Source: Puccinellia tenuiflora (lineage: Eukaryota > Streptophyta > Magnoliopsida > Poales > Poaceae). Taken from it: a stretch of DNA of 64,000 nucleotides. How positions within the stretch are numbered: position 1 is the stretch's first letter; each line of letters opens with the position of its first letter. Shown one piece after another: positions 1 to 10,765 of this stretch. The notes beneath the pieces were generated by a model. The model did not search any database and was not told the DNA's origin. It was given only the letters and a program-made list of their open reading frames with translations. Where the stretch lies: contig QRDG01000410.1 of assembly GCA_012064385.1 (NCBI GenBank), positions 525,801 through 589,800 of the forward strand. The letters run 5' to 3'. Position numbers and translations under genes: made by a program.

Positions 1-316
1 GAAAAGAGAAAAGAAATGGTGTCCGATGTTTTTTATTATTATGATTTGAGTTGTAGGGTGACCGTACTATCGAGATGAAACTCACCGGGGAAGGTATGGT
101 AGAAATCAAATCACTTACACAAACAATTTTGCACACATAAGCCTTTCTCAATTAGAGAGAGTTCATCCTAAGAATTAACTATTATTGTGCTGAAAATTTT
201 CCATTCGGATGTGTCCAACATGATACGATGAATAAATCCCTGATAGTGCACTTGTGCACAACCTACGGGCGCCCCCGTACATGTGCCATATGTCCCCCTA
301 AATATTCCAGGGTGCT
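1..316. other. Unassigned AT-rich sequence at the window edge
   Basis: I see no open reading frame of note, no terminal repeat and no recognised domain here. It ends where a Gypsy-type LTR begins (TGATGTCTACTAC), so it is either host DNA or the interior of an older element cut by the window edge. Confidence 0.3.
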
Positions 317-541
317 TGATGTCTACTACATGCTTCTATTCTTCTAGACAGTGTTGGGCCTCCAAGTACAGGGGTTTGTAGGACAGCAGTAATTTTCCCT
401 TAAGTGAGTGACCCAAGGTTTATCGAATCCACGGGAGGAAGAGGTTGAACGTATCCTCTCTCAAGCAATCCTGCAATTAAGATACAAGAAGTCTCTTGTA
501 TCCCCAACACACCTAGCTAGTACAATTGTCAGTTGTATAGG
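317..541 (+). mobile_element. 5' end fragment of a Sabrina/WHAM-like Gypsy LTR
   Basis: The stretch starts with TGATGTCTACTAC and runs through TTGGGCCTCCAAGT, TTTGTAGGACAG and a block ending near CCCCAACACACC. I recognise this order of words from the start of Athila-lineage Gypsy LTRs common in Triticeae (Sabrina/WHAM group); that identification is from memory. It is cut after about 225 bp by the Copia LTR that starts at 542, and no partner LTR is in the window. Confidence 0.5.
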
Positions 542-1761
542 TGTTGGGAATATTCCCTAGAGGCAATAATAAAATGGTTTATTAGCATATTCATGTTTAT
601 GATAATAGTTTATTATCCATGCTATAATTGTATTAATTGGAAACATAATACATGTGTGGAATATAAACAACCAGGTGTCCCTAGTAAGCCTCTACTAGAC
701 TAGTTCGTTAGTCAAGAGATGGTTAGAGTTTCCTAACCATGGACTTGTTATAGTCACTTGATAACGGAGTCATATCATTAGGAGTAATGATGTGATGGAC
801 AAGACCCAATAATAAAAGAGTTGCAATTGATCGTGTCATACAGTTTCATTGTCAATGCTTTTGTATATGCCAAGTATAGTTTCCTTAGACCATGAGATTA
901 TGTCACTCCCGTTTACTGGAGGAATGCTTTGTGGACATCAAACGTCACTTCGTAACTGGGTGATTATAAAGGTCGCTTTCAGGTATCTCCGATGGTATTT
1001 GTTGGGTGACATGAATCAAGAGTGGGATTTGTCCTTCCTTGTGACGGAAAAGATATCTTTGGGCCCTCTCGGTAATATAGCATCAGAAAGGTTGCAACCA
1101 TGTGATTAAGTGTTAATCACGGAGATCCTATATTATGGACGAGTAAAGAGAACTTGCCAGGTAACGAGATGAAACTAGATATGGAGATATCGACGATCGA
1201 ATCTCGGGCAAGTTAAATATCGGTGAGACAAAGGGAATTGTATACGAGATTAAGAATCTCCGGCATCGTGGTTCAATCGATAAGGAACTTCGTTGAATAT
1301 GTAGGAGTAAATATGGGCATCCCGGTCCCGCTATTGATTATTGATCAGATTATGTCTGCATATTCTCGGACCCGTAGGGTCACAAACTTAAGGCTCCGAT
1401 GTAGCTAGGGCTTGAGATATTTGATGGTGTGAATGAATATTGATTCGGAGTCTCGGATGAGATCGTAGACATCACGAGGAGCTCCGGAAGAGTCCGGAGA
1501 TAAAGTTTCATATAAGGAAAGTGGTTTCCAGGGTTCTGGAAAAGTTCAGGAAAATTCCGGCAGGGTACCAGAAGATTCTAGAAGGTTCCAGAAGGTTCCG
1601 GAGGGCCCCACCTTTGGGGGCCATGAACCTAGAAGGCCCACATGGACCGAGGGAGGTGCAGCAGCCCACTTGGGCTGGCCGCACCCTCTCCCTAAAGGCC
1701 CATGCGGCTGGCCCATGCGAGGCACCCAAAACCCTAGGGGGCTGACTTGGGGAACAAGTTC
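542..1761 (+). mobile_element. Truncated Angela/WIS/BARE-like Copia LTR
   Basis: It begins TGTTGGGAATATTCCC followed by CTAGAGGCAATAATAAA, the hallmark start of Triticeae Copia superfamily LTRs of the Angela/WIS/BARE group. Further family words are visible: TAACTGGGTGATTATAAAG near 954, CGATCGAATCTCGGGCAAG near 1192 and CGGAGTCTCGGATGAGATC near 1446. The LTR stops abruptly at 1761 against the Gypsy LTR. No Copia PBS, gag or pol follows, so this is a truncated LTR. It is diverged from the wheat forms I remember. Confidence 0.7.
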
Positions 1762-2339
1762 TGATGGGGGGATACTTTATAGGTAGGCCCATGGACCCGG
1801 AAAGTAGACCCGCCAAGACCAGGAAGGCCAAAGCCGAGTCACGCGTCAAGTCGCATGGGCTGGGCTGGAGACAAGCCGGTCAAGGCCCATGATGGAGAAA
1901 GGACCTGTCGAGAAGGAGTCCAAGTACAGCTCAGAGTCTAACTTGGAAGACCAAGACGTAGAGTAGGACTCCGTGTTCTAGTGTGACTCGGTATAACCTG
2001 TAAGTCCAGGGACCCGGCAGCCTTTATAAGCAGGGTCCTGGACCTTAGATCGATAAGCTTCAACCAGTAGAGATAAGCCCGATCAAGTGAGAGAAACCCT
2101 AGCCACCAGAGAGAAAGTCGCCGGCTCCTGAGTTGTAGGAGCCGGGTCCTTGTAATCGAGATCTAGTAAAGAGCAATAACATAGAAGCAGGAAGTAGGTC
2201 TTTACCTCTAATCAGAGGGGCCGAACCTAGGTAAATCCTTGTTCCCCGGCGAGATTAACCGTTCCCACGTACTTCAATCACCAATGGCCCCAGAACTCAT
2301 CTTCCCTGAGGAAGAACTTGCCGTGACAACCCCATGACA
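1762..2339 (+). repeat. 5' LTR of the Gypsy element
   Basis: It runs from TGATGGGGGGATAC to CCCCATGACA and has the same sequence as 15202-15778 apart from a small number of substitutions and single-base indels (for example CGCCAAGACC here, CGCCGAGACC there). It contains a TATA box and, near its 3' end, the GGGGCCGAACCTAGGTAAA stretch that the LTR at 61809 also carries in related form. Confidence 0.95.
2023..2030 (+). promoter_or_regulatory. LTR TATA box (TTTATAAG)
   Basis: A single TTTATAAG lies in the GC-rich middle of the LTR, about 310 bp before the PBS. It would place the start of the genomic transcript near 2055. The 3' LTR has the same box at 15463-15470, and the unrelated Gypsy LTR at 61809 has it at 62596-62603. 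Confidence 0.65.
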
Positions 2340-2341
2340 GT

Positions 2342-2359
2342 TGGCGCCCACCGTGGGGC
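2342..2359 (+). other. Primer binding site, tRNA-Lys
   Basis: TGGCGCCCACCGTGGGGC starts two bases after the LTR end. It is complementary to the 3' end of plant tRNA-Lys(CTT) including CCA, as I recall that tRNA sequence. It sets the + orientation of the element. Confidence 0.85.
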
Positions 2360-2361
2360 CT

Positions 2362-4325
2362 ATGGTGACAAAAGGAGTTGAGATCGTTGGAGCTGCTCGT
2401 CGGGCTATGGAGAAACTCGCCATCGGGCGGGTCTACACTGACGAACATGGTGAGACCGAGATTGATGACTCAGGATGGACTTCGGAGATGAACGAAGTCG
2501 ATGAGGGCTACCAGCTTGTCTTTGGAGGAATCAACGTGTTCGTCGGGATGGTTTGCGCGTCGGGTATTCGCGCGAACTCGGCGGAGTCAGTATCAGAGCC
2601 AACCGTTGTCGTCGAGTCCGACGGCGAGGAGTCGGTCGGAACTTCAGAGGTCGGCATCATCGCCGAGTCTGAGGAACCCCAAGCTGAGAAACCAGAGATG
2701 CTGCAAGAGTCAGATTCAGATTACGATGCAGATTCAGAGTCTATCTTACCCTTGTTTGAAGATCGGCTTGGGTATGGGATAGAGGAAGAAGATTATGAGG
2801 AGTCGCCAGTGCGCGCCCGTGTTGTGGGAGTCTACATGTCTGGAAACGCTGGAAATCAATTTGATCCAGCTCTGTTGACAAAGGAAATTAACGCAAATAA
2901 TGCTGCAGAGAGGGCGGCTGAGTTAACCAATGCTCGTACTGCGTTGGAGAGGCAACTAGCTGATATCACAGAAGCAAACCGTAGACTGGCCGAAGAGCGG
3001 GCCCGAGTCCAAGATGAAGCTCAAGTCGTGCGGAGGCGCCGCGAGGAGCTTACTTCAATTCAACACCGCAGAGCTAGAAGTCGCTTGCATGATGGAGTCC
3101 ACATCAATCCAACCAATCTATTCACCACACCTAATGGTCCAGGCAGAGGAGCCGGACTAGGAGGCTCAGCGGCAGCAGGAGGCGCCGCAGGAGGAGGAAC
3201 AGGAGCACCACCACCACCACCACCACCCCCAGAAGGACCGGGAGGCAGCCGTACCAACGGACCACCGCCTGAAGGAGGAGTCGGAGGAGGAGCATCTGGT
3301 GGCTTAGGGTCTCAGCCTAACAGATTTCATACTCCAGAGGGACATTACTCTAATCCTATGGACAACGTTCATGCGGCGACTCTGAGATTGGAGAATATCG
3401 TGGTACCAGAGGGACCAGCAGGACAGGAGACTCGTGAGGCTATCGAGCTACTGAAAACAGCCTTGACTCAGCAAGCTTTGTATCCAACTTTTCCAGATGC
3501 AAGTAGATTACATTCAACACCCTTTAACTCAGGTACGAGGAGTCGGCACGGTGAGTCCAACCCGGCCAACTCTACAAGTGCAAGACGTCGTGAACAAGAG
3601 AGGAATCGCGCAAATATACCAACTACTTCACGAGCTCAGCTAGTGGTTGATGAGGCAAGGCAACGACGAGAAAGAGAAGCAGCAAGAGCTCGGGAGGCAG
3701 AGAGGGATAGAGCGTTAGTTGGTGCAGCTAACCCGCCTCAGCCGACCCGGGTGCACGAAGAGGTGACTTCTCCTGGTGCTTCCCCAGCGTTAACAGGACC
3801 AGAGTGCCTGTCTGATGCCATCAGGTCCGAGTCCTTCCCTAGCAGTTTCAAGGAGCCGCGCGAGGTTCCAAACTATGAGCCCAACATGGACCCGACCTCT
3901 TGGTTAGGTACATATGAGATGGCGATGAGTATTCGCAATGCCACAGGTAATTTGTGTGCCAAATTCATGTATCTTATGATGGAGGGAGCAGCCAAGGTTT
4001 GGATGCACAACTTGCCTCCTAGGTCAATCAACTCTTGGGAGCAATTGAAGGCGGCTTTTATTCAGAACTTCCAGGGCACATGCAAAAAGCTCAGCACCAT
4101 CGAGGATCTGGAGCGGTGTGTCCAGAGGAAGGGCGAGTCAGCAAGGCACTGGATGAAGCGGGTCTCAGAGATCATTAACTCCTCACAAGGACTCCCACCG
4201 GTTTCAGTGTTAATGGCGATGGAGAGAAATTGCAGTTACAATCCCTTGAGTTGGAAGCTAGGTCGTATGAAGGAGAGCCTGAATCAAGGTATTCCCCTTA
4301 CGATTGGTGAGATCATGGCAGGTGC
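2362..4325 (+). CDS. Gag polyprotein (N-terminal and capsid parts), ends at N
   Basis: The first ATG after the PBS (2362) opens a frame that stays open to the N at 4326, about 654 codons. In order it shows an acidic N-terminal region (codons about 1-165), a charged coiled-coil-like stretch (about 175-245), a Gly/Pro-rich linker with a run of about eight prolines (about 255-325), a second charged Arg/Glu stretch, and a retrotransposon gag capsid domain (about 500-630) with the words WLGTYEMAM, AKVWMHNLPP and LKAAFIQNFQG. The capsid domain packages element RNA into virus-like particles. The long N-terminal extension is longer than in most Gypsy gags. The true C-terminus lies beyond the gap and is frameshifted. 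Confidence 0.85.
3091..4325 (+). repeat. First copy of a direct duplication in gag
   Basis: This 1,235-bp block is repeated as 4329-5535. It begins GATGGAGTCCACATC and ends GATCATGGCAGGTGC. The first copy keeps one long open frame and carries an extra stretch of about 16 bp near 4208 that the second lacks. Confidence 0.9.
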
Positions 4326-4326
4326 N
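4326..4326. other. Single N: assembly gap or join
   Basis: The only ambiguous base in the window. It separates the two copies of the 1.2 kb duplication. Confidence 0.97.
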
Positions 4327-4328
4327 TT

Positions 4329-5535
4329 GATGGAGTCCACATCAATCCAACCAATTATTCACCACACCTAATGGTCCAGGCAGAGGAGCCGGACTAGGAG
4401 GCTCAGCGGCAGCAGGAGGCCCGAGGAGGACAGGAGCACCACCACCACCACCACCCCCACCCCCAGAAGGATCGGGAGGCAGCCGTACCAACGGACCACC
4501 GCCTGAAGGAGGAGTCGGAGGAGGAGCATCTGGTGGCTTAGGGTCTCAGCCTAACAGATTTCATACTCCAGAGGGACATTACTCTAATCCTATGGACAAC
4601 GTTCATGCGGCGACTCTGAGATTGGAGAATATTGTGGTACCAGAGGGACCAGCAGGACAGGAGACTCGTGAGGCTATCGAGTTACTGAAACAGCTTTGAC
4701 TCAGCAAGCTTTGTATCCAACTTTTCCAGATGCAAGTAGGCTACATTCAACACCCTTTAACTCAGGTACGAGGAGTCGGCACGGTGAGTCCAACCCGGCA
4801 ACTCTACGAGTGCAAGGCGTCGTGAACTAGAGAGGAATCGTGCAAACATACCAACTACTTCACAAGCTCAGCTAGTGGTTGATGAAGCAAGGCAACGACG
4901 AAAGAGAAGCAGCAAGAGCTCGGGAGGCAGAGAGGGACAGAGCGTTAGTGGGTGCAGCCAACCCGCCTCAGCCAACCCGGGTGCACGAGGAGGTGACTTC
5001 TCCTGGTGCTTCCCCAGCATTAACAGGACCAGAGTGTTGTCTGATGCCATCAGGTCCGAGTCCTTCCCAGCAGTTTCAAGGAGCCGCGCAAGGTTCCAAA
5101 CTATGAGCCCAACATGGACCCGACCTCTTGGTTGGGTACATACGAGATGGCGATGAGTATTCGCAATGCCACAGGTAATCTGTGTGCCAAGTTCATGTAT
5201 CTTATGATGGAGGGAGCAGCCAAGGTTTGGATGCGCAACTTGCCTCCTAGGTCAATCAACTCTTGGGAGCAATTGAAGGCGGCTTTTATTCAGAACTTCC
5301 AGGGCACATGCAAAAACTCAGCACCATCGAGGACCTGGAGCGGTGTGTCCAGAGGAAGGGCGAGTCAGCAAGGCACTGGATGAAGCGAGTCTCAGAGATC
5401 ATTAACTCCTCACAAGGACTCCCACCAGTTTCAGAGAAATTGCAGTTACAATCCCTTGAGTTGGAAGCTAGGTCGTATGAAGGAGAGCCTGAATCAAGGT
5501 ATTCCCCTTACGATTGGTGAGATCATGGCAGGTGC
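4329..5535 (+). repeat. Second copy of the gag duplication, with many small deletions
   Basis: The same sequence as 3091-4325, but shorter by small losses. Examples are AGGAGGCCCGAGG where copy one has AGGAGGCGCCGCAGG, a lost A in the GAAAACAGC run near 4689, and a lost base in GCAAAAAGCTC near 5318. These break the frame repeatedly. The pattern (mainly deletions, often in runs) looks like uncorrected long-read sequence rather than mutation. Confidence 0.85.
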
Positions 5536-7084
5536 TAATAAGCACGCTGCCACAGACAAAACAAAGGATCAGGAGGAAGGAACTAAAGGACAAGGTGGCA
5601 ATGGTCAGAGTCAGAACCAGAATCAAACCAGAATCAAGGTGGTAGCAAGAGGCCATATGGAGACAACTCTGACCTAGTGGCCAACACAAACACTGGGTCA
5701 GACGCAAGGACAATAATTCTGGTGGATACCAAGGCCGCACTCCAAGCACAGAGGAGGTCTTGAGGATTCCATGCCCTAAACATGCCAAGAACGGTAGATG
5801 CGGTCATACCTTGGGACAGTGCGTAGATTTGCAGCGCGCCAGGTTCCAAGGGCCAGGAGGAGGTAACAACAATGGTGGTATAGAGGAAACAATGGAGCCG
5901 GAGGACCCGGCAATAACGGTGGAGGAGCCGGCAATAACCCAAACCAACCTCAAGGAGGAGGTAACCAGCAGGGCGGGTTCCAGCAGAACCCGAAGCAGCT
6001 CATGATGGCAATGGCAGTATTATGTCACAACTCGGCAGCAAACCCGAGTCGTGGCAGCTACCATGTCTTCACAACTAGTACGTCCAAGCGTTCCAAGAAG
6101 TTGAAAGTAGAGCAGTTAATGCAGTAGAGCCGGCCCTTCCACAGTGGCTCAGGTGGTCAGAGCAAACCATCACATGGAGTCGGGCAGATCATCCTCCAAG
6201 AGTCGACGAGCCAGGGCAGCTAGCCTTGGTGGTGGCACCTCAAGTTGGGGGCTATACATTGAACAAAGTGCTTATGGATGGTGGAAGCAGTATCAACATC
6301 TTATATTATGACACATTCAAGAGGATGCAGCTGCAAGATAGACAGCTAATTCCAACAGAGACAGTGTTCCATGGATAGTACCAGGGAAGTCGGCCAAAAC
6401 CCATTGGTAAGATTTATCTTGAGGTTGCTTTTGGCACAGTAGAGAATTTTCGTTCAGAAATTATGCCTTTTGAAGGTAGTGGATCTTAAGAGTCCATACC
6501 ATGCTCTCTTTGGTCGACCAGCATACTTTAAGTTTATGGCCAGACCATGCTATGTTTACTTGAAGCTCAAGATGCCAGGTCCAGCAGGAGTCATTACAGT
6601 TAATGGCAGCAGACAGATGGCATTGGAGTGTGAGTTAGGTGATGCAGCTATGGCCTGAGACAGCTTGTGCCCAAGAGGAGCTGAAGTTTTACAAGGCAAA
6701 ACTGGACCCGGAGGACAACTCGGTCCTTAAGAAACCGCCAAAGAGGAAAAGATGAAATTCAAGTCAGCTCAGGACACAAAGCAAGTCGACTTTACCCCTG
6801 GTGATTCTCCAAGCAGTTCACCATTGGGGCACACCTCTCTGATAAATAGGAAAGCGCGCTCGTCGAGTTCATCCGTGAGAATCGGGATGTTTTGCATGGG
6901 AAGCCATCTGACATGCGAGGAGTCCCGAGAGAACTCGCCGAGCACAGCTTACATGTTAATCCTAATGCAAGACCAGTTAAGCAGGGTCTGCGCAAGTTTT
7001 CATGATGACAGGAGGAAAGCATAGGAGAAGAGGTGCTCGGCTCCTCGCAGCCGAGTTCATCCAGGAGTCTTTCACCCAGAGTGG
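5536..7084 (+). pseudogene. Gag C-terminus and retropepsin, frame broken
   Basis: Pieces of the gag C-terminus and the aspartic protease are visible in shifting frames. Near 5766-5834 is a Cys/His cluster (CPKHAKNGRCGH, then QC) that may be the nucleocapsid zinc-binding part. Near 6268-6315 the words LMDGGSSINILYYDTF match the retropepsin active-site region of Tat-type elements (a D-G-x-S form). Near 6470-6655 is the protease C-terminal part (YHALFGRPAYFKF, then YVYLKLKMPGP). No single frame covers more than about 90 codons. The low continuity matches that of the second gag copy and may again reflect sequence quality. Confidence 0.65.
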
Positions 7085-7801
7085 GTGGCCAATCCAGTGT
7101 TAGTACCAAAGAAAATAGGAGAGTTTCGTATGTGCATCGACTTCACGGGCCTTAATAAGCATTGCCCTAAGGACCCGTTTGCATTACCTCGTATCGACCA
7201 GATCATTGACTCCACAGCGGGGTCAGAGTTACTTTGCTTCTTGGATGCATATTCAGGGTACCACCAGATCAAACTCAACGTAGAGGATGAGCTGAAGACG
7301 TCTTTCATTACGCCCTTTGGAGCATTTTGCTACACAACAATGCCCTTTGGACTCAAGAACGCAGGAGCTACATATCAGAGATGTATCCAAAATTGTTTCA
7401 AGCAATAGATTGGGAGGAATATCCATGCTTATGTGGATGATGTAGTGGTCAAGTCTCAGAAGGCCGACTCTCTGATAGCAGACCTGACAGAAACCTTTGA
7501 GAACTTACGCAAGTACAAGATGAAACTCAACCCGAGCAAGTGTGTTTTTGGAGTCCCTGCAGGCAAACTCCTAGGTTTCATTGTTTCAGAGAGAGGCATT
7601 GAGGCAAATCCAGAGAAAATCAAGGCTATCCATAACTTGCAGAAGCCGACTTGTCTGAAGGACGTTCAAAAGCTCACTGGATGTGTGGCAGCTCTAAGCA
7701 GGTTTATTTCAAGACTCGGGGAGAAGGCGGGTCCTCTCTACCGACTCCTGAAGAAGTCAGATAAATTCCTATGGGATGAAGAAGCCGACCGTAGCTTTTG
7801 A
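7085..7801 (+). pseudogene. Reverse transcriptase domain of Gypsy pol
   Basis: The fingers and palm are readable: PVLVPKKIGEFRMCIDF, then LPRIDQIID, the catalytic LDAYSGYHQI, the FITPFGAFCY and MPFGLKNAGATYQR words, and the active-site HAYVDDVVVK with YVDD at about 7430-7441. A TAG at 7406-7408 interrupts the frame just before YVDD (KQ*IGRN). The frame ends at 7801 through a one-base slip near 7793, after which the RNase H frame continues. The enzyme copies element RNA into cDNA in the virus-like particle. As sequenced it is broken. Confidence 0.9.
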
Positions 7802-8520
7802 GGAGTTGAAGAAAACTTTTTCAACAGCTCCGGTGCTTGCAGCTCCTACAGATAAGGAGCCCATGCTGTTATATGTAGCTGCCAACGAGAGAGTTGTCAG
7901 TGCAGTAGTGGTCGTCGAACGAGCAGAGGAAGGAAAGGAGTATCCAGTACAGAGACCTGTCTACTACATCAGTGAAGTCCTCACAGAGTCAAAGCAGAGG
8001 TACCCACAGTGGCAGAAGTTGGTCTATGGAGTTTTTCTTGCAAGTAGAAAACTCAAGCATTATTTCCAAGAGCATCCAATTAAGGTGGTGAGTTCAGCAC
8101 CGCTGGCAGATATTATACGCAACAGAGAGGCAACAGGGCGAGTCGCCAAGTGGGCAATTGAGTTGGGTCCTTATCATATCACATATGAGCCTAGGACAGT
8201 GATCAAATCTCAAGCTTTGGTTGATTTTGTCAATGATTGGACAGATTTTACATCTTCACCAAATACCCCCTGCACCAAGTATTGGACAATGCACTTTGAC
8301 GGGTCCAGACAGTTAGAGGGCTCAGGAGCCGGCGTGGTGTTAACATCGCCTAAGGGAGATAAGTTAGCATACGTCCTTCAGTTGCATTTTGATTGTACAA
8401 ACAACATGGCGGAGTATGAGGCTTTGCTACATGGCCTGCGTTTGGCCAAGGAGATGAACATCAAGCGTATCAGGTGCTTTGGAGACTCGGATCTCGTAGC
8501 TCAGCAAGTGTCTGGAACTG
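7802..8520 (+). pseudogene. RNase H region of Gypsy pol (connection and RNase H)
   Basis: This continues pol in the frame open from 7776 to 8573. The Gypsy connection/RNase H words are present: LYVAANERVVSAVVV, QRPVYYISEVL, RYPQWQKLVYGV and KHYFQEHPIKVVS. A second RNase H-like fold follows at about 8280-8640 (MHFDGSRQLEGSGAGVVL, NNMAEYEALLHGL, GDSDLVAQQV). This looks like the additional RNase H of Tat-type elements, an inference. A lost base near 8517 (GAACTGGGAC) moves the rest into another frame. Confidence 0.8.
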
Positions 8521-10078
8521 GGACTCGAAGGATGCAAACATGGCGGCTTATAGAAGAGCAGTCGAACAGATAGCCGGGTTCTTTTCTGGTTATCAAGTGG
8601 AGCATATTGACAGGCGCAAGAACGAGGCTGCTGATGCGTTATCACGACTCGGCTCTCGTCGAGAGAAAGTACCACCAAATGTGTTCTTGGATGAACTCCA
8701 TCATCCTTCAGTCAAATTACCCTCAGAGGAGGAGTTAGCCTTTCCAGACCCAGAGTCGGTGTTGGTAGCAGCAACACGACCAATCCCAACGTGGACAGAG
8801 CCCTACCTAGCATATCTCCTGTGGGGTGAACTCCCAAAGGATGAAGTCAAGCAGAGACAGCTCATCAGACGGTGTAAGTCCTACACAGTTATCAATGGCG
8901 AGTTGTACAGAAGAAGCGTTACTGGAGTCTACCAGAGATGTGTGTCTCCAGAGGAGGGCAAACAAATATTGCAAGAGATTCACGCAGGTGATTGTGGTCA
9001 TCATGCATCCACTAGATCCTTGGTGTCAAAGGCCTTCAGACACGGGTTCTCTTGGTTAACAGCACATTTGGACGCAGAGAAGATAGTTCGAATCTGCGAT
9101 GGATGTCAAAGGTACGCAAGGCAAGACCACGTGCCAGCCCAAGAACTCAGAACCATCCCTATCACTTGGCCATTTGCAGTTTGGGGGCTTGACATGGTTG
9201 GTCCTTTCTCAAAGTCGCCTTGTCAGAAGACCCATCTGCTAGTAGCAGTTGACAAGTTCACCAAGTGGGTGGAAGTGGAACCCGTCAGCAGAGTTGACGG
9301 TGCATCAGCTGTAAGATTCTTCAAGAAAATAGCAACACGCTTTGGATACCCTCATAGCATCATTACAGACAATGGTACCAACTTATCAGTTGGAGATATG
9401 GCCAAGTTTTGTGGTGAGAACAACATCAGACTCGACCTAGCCTCAGTGGCACACCCACAGTCCAATGGAAAAGCAGAGAGGGCAAATCAGGAGTTGTTGA
9501 AGGGAATTAAGCCTCGGCTCCAAGTCCCTTTGCTAAGAGCCGCCGGATGTTGGGTTGAGGAGTTACCAGCAGTACTTTGGAGTATCAGAACGACTCCCAA
9601 TAGATCCACTGGCTTCACACCTTTCTTCATGGTGTATGGAGCAGAAGCCGTCCTGCCAAGCGACTTGTTGCATGACTCGCCACGAGTCGCCAATTACGTT
9701 GAGACAGAAAATGAACTCGCCCGCCAGGACTCGGTAGACGCACTCGAGGAAGCAAGGGAGTTAGCCCTTGAGAGATCAGCAGTTTATCAGCAGGACTTGC
9801 GACGATATCACGCACGCAGAATCAAGACCCGGACTTTTCAGGAGGGTGACTTAGTGCTTCGCCTAGTCCAGAATAAGGAAGGGATGCACAAGTTATCTCC
9901 ACCATGGGAAGGACCGTTCGTCATAAGCAAGAATCTGAACAACGGGTCGTACTATCTAATGGATGTGCGAGAGCCGGCAAGTGTAGGCAAAGGAGCTGAT
10001 ACAGCTCATACACTAGATCCTTATGCAGAGGCAAAGAGGCCTTGGAACATAGCTCAGTTACATCCATATTATACTTAA
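8521..10078 (+). CDS. RNase H tail and integrase of Gypsy pol
   Basis: An uninterrupted frame (open from 8474 to the TAA at 10076-10078). It first completes the second RNase H (RRKNEAADALSRLGS), then carries integrase. The N-terminal HHCC zinc domain shows HAGDCGHH followed by CDGC. The DDE core has WGLDMVGPF, IITDNGTNL and NGKAERANQE. A C-terminal basic part (FQEGDLVLRLV, SPPWEGPFVI) resembles the GPY/F module of Gypsy integrases. Integrase inserts the cDNA. All three acidic catalytic residues are present, so this segment alone looks functional, though upstream breaks would prevent its translation. Confidence 0.9.
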
Positions 10079-10765
10079 GTTGTAATAGTTTTATGAGTTT
10101 CAAGGCAAAGAGCCCAGTGAGCCATGCCTAAATGTAATCGAATTGTTATGATCAAATGAAATAAAGCCGGATTTTGAGAACATGAGTCCTTTAGTCGAGT
10201 CACCCAGTGAGTGCGCTTTGTTCTTTAAATTTTGATCATCAGGTTCTTGGGGGCTTGCTTTTCAGTGAAAAAAGTTAAGCTTAAACTCTGGGACCCGGCA
10301 CAGTAGCCAAATTTTCCTAGTTTTCTCGCTGGTAAGTCAGATGCATCCTGCACAATATGGTTTATCTACAGGCATGACTTGTTTCTATCTCTTATGGATC
10401 CTAGGGAACATATGAGTTAAGAACCTGTCAGCACAAGCTGTAAGAGAAGTCATGCAGGGCCTACTTATTCATCAGTGAAAAACTAGACGGGTTATAAGAA
10501 CCAAGCCGATTGGCACAAATTCAAAATAGCTAACAAGCTCAATAGTTTAAAGCACCAGTAGTGCATCATTACAACCCAAAGTAGCTAACAAGCTACATAG
10601 TTTAAAACCATCAGAAGTACATCATTACAAACTAGAGTCATCTAGAGAATTGTCCTTAACAGGAGCTGACTCCTTAGCCAGAGTCGGGGAGTCTTTCTTA
10701 GCAGGAGACTTGTCCTTGGTTTGAACAGCAGGAATTGAGGAGCCCTTCTTCACAGGAGATTTGTC
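10079..10765 (+). other. Spacer between integrase and the antisense gene
   Basis: No ORF. It includes a TTCTTGGGGGCTTGC word near 10242, related to the purine-rich motif that recurs inside the element, and two copies of a TAGCTAACAAGCT word (about 10527 and 10582). It would serve as the 3' flank of both convergent genes. Confidence 0.5.

Noticed and set aside
849..1408. Two short + strand frames (849-1109 and 1223-1408)
   Set aside because: They lie within a Copia LTR, have no domain and are not conserved in other such LTRs as I remember them.
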